Assembly: GCF_001905005.1 (NCBI RefSeq)
Contig: NZ_LWKZ01000008.1
Coordinates: 1-64,000, forward strand
DNA: 64,000 bases
Direction of reading: 5' to 3'
DNA from: Streptomyces sp. CB02923
GTDB lineage: Bacteria; Actinomycetota; Actinomycetes; Streptomycetales; Streptomycetaceae
Part shown: one piece after another, positions 35,451-43,703 of the stretch
Layout: each line of letters starts with the position of its first letter
Numbering within the stretch: the first letter of the stretch is position 1
The notes under the pieces: model-generated
What the model was told of the DNA's origin: nothing
The model's input: only the letters and a program-made list of their open reading frames with translations
Database searches by the model: none
Made by a program: the position numbers and the translations under genes

Positions 35451-36029
35451 GTGTCATCGATTCGCATCTTCATCCTCGGCGCACTGTCCGGACGTGGCCC
35501 CATGCACGGCCACCAGCTACGACACCTGTCCGAGGAGGAGCACCTGGACCAGTGGACCGACATCACGATCGGCGGGCTCTACGGGGCCATCAAGCGCCTC
35601 GCGGCAGAGGGGCTGATCGAGGAGGCGCGGCGAGAGCAGGTGGGCTCGTACCCGGAGCGCAAGGTCTGGCGGATCACCGATGCCGGCTCGCAGGTCCTGT
35701 CAACGCTGCGGCTGAGCGGGCTCAGCGAGATCGCTCATCATCCCGACCCTTTCGACCTCGTCCTCACACGCCTGGACCCGGACCATCTCGATCATCTGCC
35801 GGCCATCATCGAGGCCCGGATCACGTCACTGAAGGCGACGCTGACCGAGTACGAGGCACGTGCCGAGGCAATCGCCCGCTACCTGTCCTTGGCGGAGTCA
35901 CTCGCCATGCAGCACCGGGCAGTCCGGCTGCGAGCAGAAATCGCCTGGCACGAGCAACTCAACGCACAGCTCCCCGAGTTGATCGACGATGAGAAAGCTC
36001 GGAGCCGCCGACGCGGCTCAACGGAGTGA
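35451..36029 (+). CDS. PadR-family transcriptional regulator
   Basis: A 192-residue regulator. The N-terminal winged helix (FILGALSGRGPMHGHQLRHL, TIGGLYGAIKRLAAEGLIEE, GSYPERKVWRITDAG) is the PadR domain. The C-terminal helical part (LESLA-like coiled coil, EYEARAEAIARYLSLAESLA) is the Vir_act_alpha_C-type dimerisation region. The GTG at 35451 follows the palindrome directly, so the mRNA may be leaderless or nearly so. The hemerythrin gene starts 41 bp after the stop and may be co-transcribed. Confidence 0.88.
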   Translation: MSSIRIFILGALSGRGPMHGHQLRHLSEEEHLDQWTDITIGGLYGAIKRLAAEGLIEEARREQVGSYPERKVWRITDAGSQVLSTLRLSGLSEIAHHPDPFDLVLTRLDPDHLDHLPAIIEARITSLKATLTEYEARAEAIARYLSLAESLAMQHRAVRLRAEIAWHEQLNAQLPELIDDEKARSRRRGSTE

Positions 36030-36070
36030 AGCACCGGTTGACAACCGAGACCTAGGACGAGGAACTCACC

Positions 36071-36541
36071 ATGTCACGTGACCGTATCTTTGCCTGGCAC
36101 CTCGAATTACAAAGCGTTCATCACCGCCTGGAGAAGTCCCTGGAGGAGGCCCGAGGGGCCATCCGCTCCGGCAAGCGCATCGAGTCCCTCTCCCCCGATC
36201 TTCGGTACTTTTGCTACAACTTCTGCTCCGCATTGGGGACCCACCACAAGAGCGAGGACGCAGAATTCTTTCCGGTCCTGCTGAAGCAGGTGCCACAACT
36301 GGCACCGGCGATCACACAACTGACCCGCCAGCACCAGGTCCTGGCAGACCTCCTCGACAGCTTCAGAGCAGCCCTGGATTCTTCACAGTCATCACCGCGG
36401 CAGCTGCTCCAGCAGATCAACACCATCAAGTCCGTCATGAAGACGCATTTCGCCGCCGAGGAACGCTCACTGAATTACGCTCTTCGCGTCCTGGATGCTC
36501 CAGAAAGCGACAAGGGCCGGATGTTCGGCGACATCCGGTAA
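36071..36541 (+). CDS. hemerythrin HHE-domain protein
   Basis: A 156-residue four-helix-bundle protein binding a di-iron centre. Candidate ligands are His10 (FAWHLELQSVHH), the HHKSEDAEFFP motif in helix 2, H in LTRQHQVLADLL, and HFAAEERSLNYAL in helix 4 (H and E). AGGACGAGGAACTCACC precedes the ATG. Proteins of this type bind oxygen or nitric oxide or sense redox state. Downstream of the PadR gene on the same strand. Confidence 0.85.
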   Translation: MSRDRIFAWHLELQSVHHRLEKSLEEARGAIRSGKRIESLSPDLRYFCYNFCSALGTHHKSEDAEFFPVLLKQVPQLAPAITQLTRQHQVLADLLDSFRAALDSSQSSPRQLLQQINTIKSVMKTHFAAEERSLNYALRVLDAPESDKGRMFGDIR

Positions 36542-36905
36542 TTCGGGGCCGCCCTCTGAAGGCGAGGCCGCGATCCCGACTGCGTCCGATGCGTCGGCCC
36601 GTCGGCCGCCTACCGCCCGCAGCATGTCCTGGGCCGTGGCGCTGGCCGTAGCACTCTTCGAACGCAGTGCGGGGAAGCGCTCAGCCGACCCGGTCATCAG
36701 CCGGCCCGGTCGGCTGGTACGTGGAGACGGGCAGACACCTCCTCACTAGGCGGTGTTTGCGTAATGCGCTACGTAGACCGCATATGAACAGCCCCGGCCG
36801 GCCGCGCCCGGACGTAGCGTCGGCGACGGCAGGCAAGCGCTCTTCTGAGCGAAACCCTCCCAACGTGAAGACCGACCAAGAAATACGTATGCGCGAAGGA
36901 AGCCC
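36542..36905. other. intergenic, nothing recognised
   Basis: The 364 bp between the hemerythrin gene and the small secreted protein gene shows no gene or clear structure. The promoter of the following gene should lie near 36840-36890, where AT content rises. Confidence 0.5.
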
Positions 36906-37331
36906 ATGAGCAAAATGAAGAAGACCGGAATGAAGGCGCGGAGCGGCCGCGTGGCCGTGATCGGCGCGCTGGGTCTGGCCTCGGTGGCTCTGGCCGCCGC
37001 GCCGGCGTTCGCCAAGGGCGGTGTGGACATCACGGCACCGCACTCGGCGCAGACTGGCGAGACCTTCACGGTCACGGCCCACGGGGACGACGACGCTTCC
37101 AGCTACCTGCAAATATGCCTGGAGAACCGCAGCGGCGGGCAAGCGTGGCACCGGCTGACCTGCGGCGCCGTCGTCGACACAGGCACTGATGCGCAGGTCA
37201 CCGCGCGCGTCAAGGCCACGCACAGCGGTGTCCAGCAGTACCGCGCGGTGGTGTACGGCCTGACCAGCCCGAACGACCACCACCCCGTCCGCCAGAGGAC
37301 CTCCGGCCCGGCGACGGTGAACGTCCACTGA
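36906..37331 (+). CDS. small secreted protein
   Basis: A 141-residue exported protein. The basic N-terminus (MSKMKKTGMKARSGR) and a hydrophobic core are followed by a Sec cleavage site after APAFA. The mature part (GVDITAPHSAQTGETFTVTA, SYLQICLENRSGGQAWHRLT CGAVVDTG) has an Ig-like beta-sandwich pattern and two cysteines likely paired. Role unknown; possibly a cell-surface adhesin-like domain. The upstream AGGAAGCCC is a usable ribosome-binding site. Confidence 0.75.
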   Translation: MSKMKKTGMKARSGRVAVIGALGLASVALAAAPAFAKGGVDITAPHSAQTGETFTVTAHGDDDASSYLQICLENRSGGQAWHRLTCGAVVDTGTDAQVTARVKATHSGVQQYRAVVYGLTSPNDHHPVRQRTSGPATVNVH

Positions 37332-37504
37332 TCCAGCGGCGCGGGCACGGATAGCCGGCGCAACCACAGCGTGGGCCCCGGGGGCGTTACGGCTGGCCCC
37401 CGGGGCCAGCGGGCCGACCGCACGCGGAAGCCAGTTCGCGGGCTGCGGCGCGAGCGCCCGTAGCGGGCACCCATCCAGTATCGCATCGAACGCTGCTTTT
37501 TTAA

Positions 37505-37561
37505 CGCAGTGATCAATGCGCTTGTGGTACGTTGGGGACTGTAAACGCAACGATCACTGCG
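37505..37561. promoter_or_regulatory. twin 16-bp operators upstream of the Old Yellow Enzyme gene
   Basis: Two similar 16-bp imperfect palindromes, CGCAGTGATCAATGCG (37505-37520) and CGCAACGATCACTGCG (37546-37561), are centred 41 bp apart (about four helical turns). They form cross-matching half-sites (GCAGTGATC with GATCACTGC). The likely promoter lies between or within them. They suggest a TetR- or HxlR-type repressor encoded elsewhere. Confidence 0.65.
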
Positions 37562-37593
37562 AGGCGCGCACGCCTCAGGAAGTGAGTTCAGCT

Positions 37594-38682
37594 GTGTCCA
37601 GCCGAGAGTTCGCGGGACCCGAAATGCGGCCGCTGCAACTGCGAGAGCTCACGGTTCCCAACCGTGTATGGATGTCCCCGATGGCCCAGTACTCCGCCGG
37701 GCCGGACGGGAAACCGACCGACTGGCACCTCGTGCACTACGGCGCACGAGCCATCGGCGGCGTGGGTCTGGTCATGGTCGAGGCCACGGCCGTGGGGGCA
37801 TCACACCGGACCACGTCGGCCGACCTCGGGATATGGAACGAAGAGCAGGTCGCTGCGCACCGGCGCCTGACCTCGTTCATCGCCGGACGCGGCGCGGTCC
37901 CCGCGATCCAGCTGCTGGCTGCGGGCAGGAAGGGGTCACACCAGGTGCCCTGGGAAGGCGACGGGCAGAACGGCCCGGTGAGCGTGGCCGACGGCGGCTG
38001 GGAGACGATCGGGCCCTCGGCGATTCGGTTCGGCAACTTGAACGTTCCCCGGGAAGCCGACCAGGCCGACATCGACGAGGTCGTCGAGGCGTACGCCCAG
38101 GCGGCCCGACTGTCCCACCTGGCGGGGTACGAGGCTGTCGAGATCCACGCCGCGCACGGATACATCGTGCACCAGTTCCTCTCCCCCCTGTCCAACCACC
38201 GGACGGACGAGTACGGCGGGAGCCTGCAGAACCGGATGCGCCTTCCGCTACGCGTGGCTCGCGCCGTCCGTGAAGCCTTCCCGGCGGAGAAGCCCGTCTT
38301 CGTCCGTATCACCGCCACGGACTGGGTCTCCGGTGGTGTCTCCGTCGACGAGGCAGCGACGTTCGCCAAGGAACTGGCGGCCGTGGGCATCGACCTCCTG
38401 GACGTCTCGTCCGGTGGGGTGGTGCGAAACCGGGAGGCCCGCCCGCCCGTGCGAGACGGGGTCCACGTCGAGTTCGCGGACACGCTCAAGAAGGCCTCGG
38501 GACTCGCGGTCGCCCCGGTCGGACCGATCGGCGACCTGTCACAGGTCGGCGAGCTCGTGGCCGACGGCCGGGCGGACGCGGCGCTGATGGGACGCGCTCT
38601 GCTCCGCGACCCGTACCTCGCCCTGCGCGACCGGAGCGGCGACAAGGCGGCCTGGCCGAGCCAGTATCACCGCGCGCTGTGA
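37594..38682 (+). CDS. Old Yellow Enzyme-type NADH:flavin oxidoreductase
   Basis: A 362-residue FMN ene-reductase of the YqjM/NamA type. Visible: LTVPNRVWMSPMAQYSA at the N-terminus, the catalytic EIHAAHGYIVHQFLSPLSNH RTDEYGGSLQNR signature (His pair and OYE motif), FVRITATDWV, and the phosphate-binding ADAALMGRALLRDPY. The YqjM redox-sensing cysteine (MSPMCMYS) is replaced by alanine here (MSPMAQYS). It reduces activated alkenes using NAD(P)H. AGGAAG precedes the GTG at 37594; the GTG at 37582 is possible. The twin operators upstream imply induction by an electrophile or similar ligand. Confidence 0.9.
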   Translation: MSSREFAGPEMRPLQLRELTVPNRVWMSPMAQYSAGPDGKPTDWHLVHYGARAIGGVGLVMVEATAVGASHRTTSADLGIWNEEQVAAHRRLTSFIAGRGAVPAIQLLAAGRKGSHQVPWEGDGQNGPVSVADGGWETIGPSAIRFGNLNVPREADQADIDEVVEAYAQAARLSHLAGYEAVEIHAAHGYIVHQFLSPLSNHRTDEYGGSLQNRMRLPLRVARAVREAFPAEKPVFVRITATDWVSGGVSVDEAATFAKELAAVGIDLLDVSSGGVVRNREARPPVRDGVHVEFADTLKKASGLAVAPVGPIGDLSQVGELVADGRADAALMGRALLRDPYLALRDRSGDKAAWPSQYHRAL

Positions 38683-39269
38683 AGAAGGCCCCCAAGGCCG
38701 CCCGCCTGCACCGGGGTTCACGCGGCGGACGGCCCCAGCGCGGGGTCAGGCCTCGGTGGCGTCCGTACGGCTTGGAGGTCGGCGAGGGCTCGGGCGCGCG
38801 GCCCCGAAGGCGATGAGCCGCGCTTGGCTTCTTGCGGCGTGGGGTCGGTGAACTGCTGGTGTTCTGCGGGCGCGTGGGTCCGGCGCCGGCCGGAGCGGTG
38901 GATCACGGCAGTCGGTTCTCCTCGGAAAGGCCGCTGGGGATGAGGGGTTGGCCGAACGCGCCGGGCGGCCAGGCACCCGGGCGGACAGGTGGACAGGTGG
39001 ACAAGCGGACAGAGGGGTGGGCGGACAGAGCGGGTGGAAGGAAGCTGGAAAGTCGCTGTTCGTTAGATCACAGAGAAACCTGCCGTAAGTAGAGCAACTG
39101 CGCGCTTTGTCCCGACTTGCCCACGGGTGTCACGTGCGAGACCACTCCTGCGAGCCGGATTTTCATTACCGTCGCCCCTCAACGCGGCCATACCATCCGA
39201 TGGTTCCACCGCCTGAGCCCTGTCGCGGGCGTGGCGCATCGCTTTCTCTCTGACCAGGAAAAGGCCTCA
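38683..39269. other. intergenic, 587 bp
   Basis: No gene was recognised. A run of GGTGGACA/GGCGGACAG-type short repeats lies at about 38980-39030. The promoter of the LAxTG protein gene should lie close to its 3' end. Confidence 0.5.
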
Positions 39270-40547
39270 GTGAATCTTCGACGTACTCTCGCGACCGCCG
39301 TCGTCGCTGTCTCCACTCCCGCAGTCCTGCTCAGCGCGGGCTCCGCGGCCCTGGCCGACACCACGCCCGCCGTGCAGCAGCACAAGCCGAGCTACGCGGA
39401 CCTCAAGAAGGCCGCAGCCGAAGCGGAGCAGGCGTACAAGGACGCAGTGGCGGCCAAGGCGGCCTCGCAGCAGAAGCTGGACGACACGCTGGCTGCCCAG
39501 GAGTCGGTGAACCACCCGCTCAGGGTGGCCATCGCGGCTGCGGAGAAGGCGTTGACGGCTGCCGACGCCGACAAGGCGGCCGCGGACAAGGGCGTCGCGG
39601 ACGCCAAGGCCAAGCTGGCTGCGGCCGAGGACGAGGCCGGGAAGGCCGCGGCCCAGAAGGCGCTGGCCGCGGCCGAGGCCACGGCCGAGAAGGCCGCCCA
39701 GGCCAAGACAGAAGCGGAGGCCGAGCGCGCGGCGGCCTGGAAGGCGGCCGGCGACGCCCGGCTCAAGGCGGTTCAGGAGTTCAGCAAGGCCCAGGACGCT
39801 CCGGCCGAGGCCCTCAAGGTCAAGAACGCGGCCGACAAGGCGGTCACCGGCGCCTCGGACTGCGTACGCGAGCAGGGCCTGACCGTCCTCGCCAACGGCC
39901 TGCCCTCGAAGGCCGTGACCGGAAAGACCGTCGACTTCTCGTTCACGGTGGCCAACGGCACCGACCGCACCCTTGACGTGAGGCCGCTGGTCTTCTTCCG
40001 CCTGGAGGCCAAGAACCAGTTCCAGCACTTCATGAAGGTGCAGTGGTCCGACGGCACCGAATGGAAGGAGCTGGACTCGCACCTCAACTCCCACACCGCG
40101 ACCGTCAAGGCCATGCAGCCCGGTGCGCGCACCGACGTGAAGATGCGGATGACGATCGAGAAGGGGGCTCCGGCGGAGACCGGCTACGCCCTGTTCGCCG
40201 GTGACGCCTCCGATCAGTACAACCCCTGCGTGTCCGGCCCCATGAAGCGCTACAACTTCGAGGTGCTCGCCGCCGACAGCAAGCCCGGCAAGGTCGACGA
40301 CGCCAAGCCCGCCACCGTCGACGACAAGAACCGCCCCGAGACCGGAAAGCCGGCGCAGGACGCCACTGCCGTCAAGCCGGCGATGTCCAACGTCTCCGCC
40401 AAGCAGGCCGACGCCGGCGGCAGTCTCGCCAGCACCGGCTCGTCGTCCGCCACCCCGCAGCTCGCCCTCGCGAGCGGTGCCGCCGTGCTGCTCGGCGCCG
40501 GGGCGGTCTTCGCCGTCCGCCGTCGCGGGAGCAAGGGCACCAACTGA
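39270..40547 (+). CDS. LAxTG sortase-anchored coiled-coil surface protein
   Basis: A 425-residue surface protein. A Sec signal (MNLRRTLATAVVAV..., cleavage after AALA) precedes a long Ala/Lys/Glu coiled coil (about residues 40-190, heptads such as AAAEAEQAYKDAVAAKAASQ), a beta-rich domain with one Cys pair, a charged linker, and the C-terminal LASTG motif, a hydrophobic helix and the basic tail RRRGSKGTN. LAxTG is the sortase E signal in Streptomyces, so it is probably linked to peptidoglycan. GGAAAAGG precedes the GTG at 39270. Confidence 0.88.
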   Translation: MNLRRTLATAVVAVSTPAVLLSAGSAALADTTPAVQQHKPSYADLKKAAAEAEQAYKDAVAAKAASQQKLDDTLAAQESVNHPLRVAIAAAEKALTAADADKAAADKGVADAKAKLAAAEDEAGKAAAQKALAAAEATAEKAAQAKTEAEAERAAAWKAAGDARLKAVQEFSKAQDAPAEALKVKNAADKAVTGASDCVREQGLTVLANGLPSKAVTGKTVDFSFTVANGTDRTLDVRPLVFFRLEAKNQFQHFMKVQWSDGTEWKELDSHLNSHTATVKAMQPGARTDVKMRMTIEKGAPAETGYALFAGDASDQYNPCVSGPMKRYNFEVLAADSKPGKVDDAKPATVDDKNRPETGKPAQDATAVKPAMSNVSAKQADAGGSLASTGSSSATPQLALASGAAVLLGAGAVFAVRRRGSKGTN

Positions 40548-40560
40548 CCCGACCCCGGCC

Positions 40561-40593
40561 AGGGCCCGCGTCCGATCAACGGATGCGGGCCCT
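40561..40593 (+). terminator. intrinsic terminator hairpin
   Basis: AGGGCCCGC pairs with GCGGGCCCT around an inner stem and a 5-nt loop, 14 bp after the LAxTG gene stop. The strong GC stem fits a Streptomyces terminator. Confidence 0.8.
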
Positions 40594-40749
40594 CGTGTCG
40601 TGCTCTTCGCACAGGTAGCGCTCAGGGAGCGCAGGTTTGCGCAGGAAGGAAGAGGCCTGACAAAACAGCGTCGTGGTGATTATGATGTTGTGGATGAATA
40701 ACTCCTCCTCGTACGGAATGGGGGAATCGTCCGCGCAAGGTGAGTGCTG

Positions 40750-42324
40750 ATGGCACATCACTTCGCGAACACGATTCCGACCCGCCTGTTGATGTGGCAG
40801 CGCGTACGTGAGTACGCCGTGCCACCGTCCATGATCGAGACCGCGACCGCACGGCGTGTCGTCGGAGACTGGGCCGGTGCCTGCGCCGCCGCCCGGATCG
40901 ACATTGATCTCGATCTGCGCGCCGTGCGCCATCGCCACGGCATCGAACTCGTCACCCGCCTCCGTGCGGATCTGCGCAGGCTTGCGCCGGATCTGCTCCG
41001 ATGGCACATGCCCCGGATCGCCCCCGCCGGGCGGCTCCGGCCCGGCCTCACCATCTCGCTGGCCCATTACCGGACTCCCGGCGCCACAACGCTGCAACTG
41101 GTGGTGCGGACACCGCCGGCCTGGACGGATGCCGGGCAGCGGATGTCCCTGGCTCTGTGGGAGGGGCAAGGGGAGAAATCAGGGGACGGAGTTCCCGGGT
41201 ACCGCTCGCACCCGCATCCTCATCCCGACCGGCGTTTCCGGCTCGACCTGCACCGGCACCTCTGGGACGCCGGTCGGAGCGGCGAACTGGCGCGGCGGTG
41301 TGGTGCGGGCGGGACAGTGGCCGTGGCACCGCCACCACCGCCTGGCCCGCCCCGTGCACCCGGTCTGTCGCCATGGGCGGTGGCACGTTGGGCCGCCGAG
41401 GCAGAGTTGCTGTTGCGGGCCGAGGGCCGCCCCCGCGGGGCCTTCGCCGTACGGCTCGGTGAGCGGAGCCGCACCGTACTCGAACTCGTCGCCCCCGACG
41501 ACAGCCACGCCCCGACACTGCGACCGCTGCGAGAAACGCCGGCGCCGCAGGACATCGCGGCGCTTCCTCTGCTGCCGGAGGCGGCGGCCCGGGTCCCTCC
41601 GGATCTGGAGCTGCTGCGGGCCGGCCTGGTCGCAGCCGAGCGGTTGCATCCGCTCGTCGCCGCAGCACTGGCGGCGTACGGGCCGACAGCCGCGTACGGG
41701 CCGACGACCGCGTACGGGCCGACGGCCGCGTACGAATCGGTGGTGGCGTTCGGACGGGTGGCGGCGGCGTCCGGACCCGTACCCGAGCCCGGCGATCCGC
41801 ATCGGGTGGAGTGCCGAGGGCAGGTCCACCGGATCGCGCTGCGGGACGGGGTACTGACTGCGGTCGACCACGACCCGGACCAACTCCACCGGGAAGAGCT
41901 GCTGGTGGCACTCGGCGGGCCACCATTGCCCTGCTTGCGGGCGATCGACACCGTGCACCGCACCCCGGAGGCGCTGCCTGCGGTCCGGGAGCGGCTCGAC
42001 CACGGTGACGTCGCCGGAGCGCTGGCCGTGGTCGAAGGGCTGCTCGGTCCCGGTGCGGTCCTGCGCGACGGGCCGCTTCGGGAGGAACTGGAGTCCGCCG
42101 CGGCTCGCCGCATCGACCACGGACTCTTCCGCTCGGGGCTCTTCCGTTCGGGGCTGGTCGTCGGCCGCACGGGGGTCAGTGCCGGTGCGGTAGAGGGCGG
42201 AAACGCCGCGGGCACGGGGCACGCCGGCGCGGGCCGTCGTCCCCGGATCGACCGGCATACGCCTCCCGCGGCACGCCTCAAGCGAAGCAGGCGGGCCCGG
42301 CCCCGTAACGGCCAGATCGACTGA
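40750..42324 (+). CDS. unknown protein, first gene of a MoxR/VWA set
   Basis: A 524-residue protein with no recognised domain. It starts MAHHFANTIPTRLLMWQRVR and has helical N-terminal and C-terminal parts around a Pro-rich linker (APPPPPGPPRAPG). An 18-bp tandem repeat gives AYGPTA-AYGPTT-AYGPTA near residue 315, and FRSGLFRSGL is duplicated near the C-terminus; the tail is basic. AAGGTGAG precedes the ATG at 40750. It is followed by a MoxR-type ATPase and a metallopeptidase/VWA protein on the same strand, so it is probably the third partner of that set. Confidence 0.65.
   Translation: MAHHFANTIPTRLLMWQRVREYAVPPSMIETATARRVVGDWAGACAAARIDIDLDLRAVRHRHGIELVTRLRADLRRLAPDLLRWHMPRIAPAGRLRPGLTISLAHYRTPGATTLQLVVRTPPAWTDAGQRMSLALWEGQGEKSGDGVPGYRSHPHPHPDRRFRLDLHRHLWDAGRSGELARRCGAGGTVAVAPPPPPGPPRAPGLSPWAVARWAAEAELLLRAEGRPRGAFAVRLGERSRTVLELVAPDDSHAPTLRPLRETPAPQDIAALPLLPEAAARVPPDLELLRAGLVAAERLHPLVAAALAAYGPTAAYGPTTAYGPTAAYESVVAFGRVAAASGPVPEPGDPHRVECRGQVHRIALRDGVLTAVDHDPDQLHREELLVALGGPPLPCLRAIDTVHRTPEALPAVRERLDHGDVAGALAVVEGLLGPGAVLRDGPLREELESAAARRIDHGLFRSGLFRSGLVVGRTGVSAGAVEGGNAAGTGHAGAGRRPRIDRHTPPAARLKRSRRARPRNGQID
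41674..41745. repeat. 18-bp tandem repeat inside the unknown gene
   Basis: Units begin GCGTACGGGCCGAC at 41674, 41692 and 41710, with a degenerate fourth at 41728, encoding AYGPTA-type hexapeptides. Confidence 0.75.
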
Positions 42325-42449
42325 CCGGCCGCCTGCCCAGCGGCCCCATCAACCTCTCTGTTCCCACTGCGCACAGCGCACACACGCCGCCCCACGGCCC
42401 CACAACCATCTGGGACGGATCCTCCCGTTCCCTTACCCATTCCCTGGTG

Positions 42450-43703
42450 ATGCCCATGTCTTCCAGCACCCTCATGCCCGGCCAGCTCGCGGTCGCCGCC
42501 GACCTCTTGGCCCGCCTGCGCACGACCACCACCGAACCGCGCTCCGACGAGCAGCTCGAAGCGCTCACCCTGGCCGTCGCGGCCGACTTGCCCGTGCTGC
42601 TGTGGGGCGAGCCGGGCATCGGCAAGACCGCGGCCCTGACACAGCTCGCCGCGTCCCTCGACCTGCCGCTGACGACCGTGATAGCCAGCGTCCACGAACC
42701 GTCCGACTTCTCCGGACTGCCCATCGTGGGAGACGATCCGGCCGTACAGGGGGTGCCGATGGCGCCACCGCAGTGGGCCGTGGAACTCGTACGGGCCGGG
42801 CGGGGGCTGCTCTTCCTGGACGAACTCTCCACCGCCACCCCGGCCGTTCAGGCCGCGCTGCTCCGGGTCGTCCTGGACCGGAGGGTGGGTGCGCTGCAAC
42901 TGCCGCCGGGGGTACGGATCGTGGCCGCCGCCAATCCGCGCGCTTCGGCGGCGGACGGGTGGGAGCTGAGTCCGCCGCTGGCCAACCGGTTCGTGCATCT
43001 GCACTGGGTACACGACCGGGAGGTGGTGGTGCGCGGGCTGGGCGGGGTCTGGCCCCGGGCCGAGCTGCCCCGGCTGGTGCCGGAGAGGCTGCCGGAGGCG
43101 GTGGCTTTCGCGCGGCGCGCGGTCTGCGGCTTCCTGGAAGCCCGGCCTACGCTGATCCACCGGCTGCCGAGCACCGAGACGCGGCGCGGCGGTGCCTGGC
43201 CCTCGCCCCGGAGCTGGGAGGCCGCACTGACCCTGCTGGCTTTCGGTACGGCTGCCTCCGCATCCCGGGAGGTCCTGGCCCTGCTCGTGCGGGGCACGGT
43301 GGGAGACGGGCCGGGGCTCGAACTCCTCGCGCACCTGGACCGGATGGACCTGCCGGACCCGGAAACGCTGTTGGCCGATCCGGCCTCCGCCGAACTGCCC
43401 GTACGAGGCGATCTGCGTCAGGCGGCGCTGGAGGCAGTGGTAGCCGCAATCGGGGCGCGACCAGTACGTGAGCGGTGGGACGCGGGCTGGGCAGTGCTGG
43501 TCCGGGCGCTGGAGGCCGGCGCCCCTGACCTGCTGGTGGCTCCGGCGGCGACGTTGGCCGCGCTGCGGCGCGACGACTGGGAGGTGCCCGAGGCTGTGGA
43601 GCGGCTGGCCGCGGTGGTCGGTCTCGCCCGGCGGGCGGACCGGTCGGTGGAGCGGGCTGCGGCGGCGGCCGACGCCGGGCGCGGGGCGGAGGCATGCCGA
43701 TGA
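42450..43703 (+). CDS. MoxR-type AAA+ ATPase
   Basis: A 417-residue ATPase: Walker A LLWGEPGIGKTAALTQLA, Walker B GLLFLDELSTATPAVQAALL, sensor 1 IVAAANPRASAADG and the arginine-finger region LSPPLANRFVHLHWVH. A helical C-terminal part of about 200 residues follows. MoxR ATPases act as chaperones that insert metals or assemble complexes with partner VWA proteins. Starts at 42447 (GTG), 42450 and 42456 are all in frame and the choice is uncertain. Its stop overlaps the VWA gene start by 10 bp, indicating co-translation. Confidence 0.85.
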   Translation: MPMSSSTLMPGQLAVAADLLARLRTTTTEPRSDEQLEALTLAVAADLPVLLWGEPGIGKTAALTQLAASLDLPLTTVIASVHEPSDFSGLPIVGDDPAVQGVPMAPPQWAVELVRAGRGLLFLDELSTATPAVQAALLRVVLDRRVGALQLPPGVRIVAAANPRASAADGWELSPPLANRFVHLHWVHDREVVVRGLGGVWPRAELPRLVPERLPEAVAFARRAVCGFLEARPTLIHRLPSTETRRGGAWPSPRSWEAALTLLAFGTAASASREVLALLVRGTVGDGPGLELLAHLDRMDLPDPETLLADPASAELPVRGDLRQAALEAVVAAIGARPVRERWDAGWAVLVRALEAGAPDLLVAPAATLAALRRDDWEVPEAVERLAAVVGLARRADRSVERAAAAADAGRGAEACR

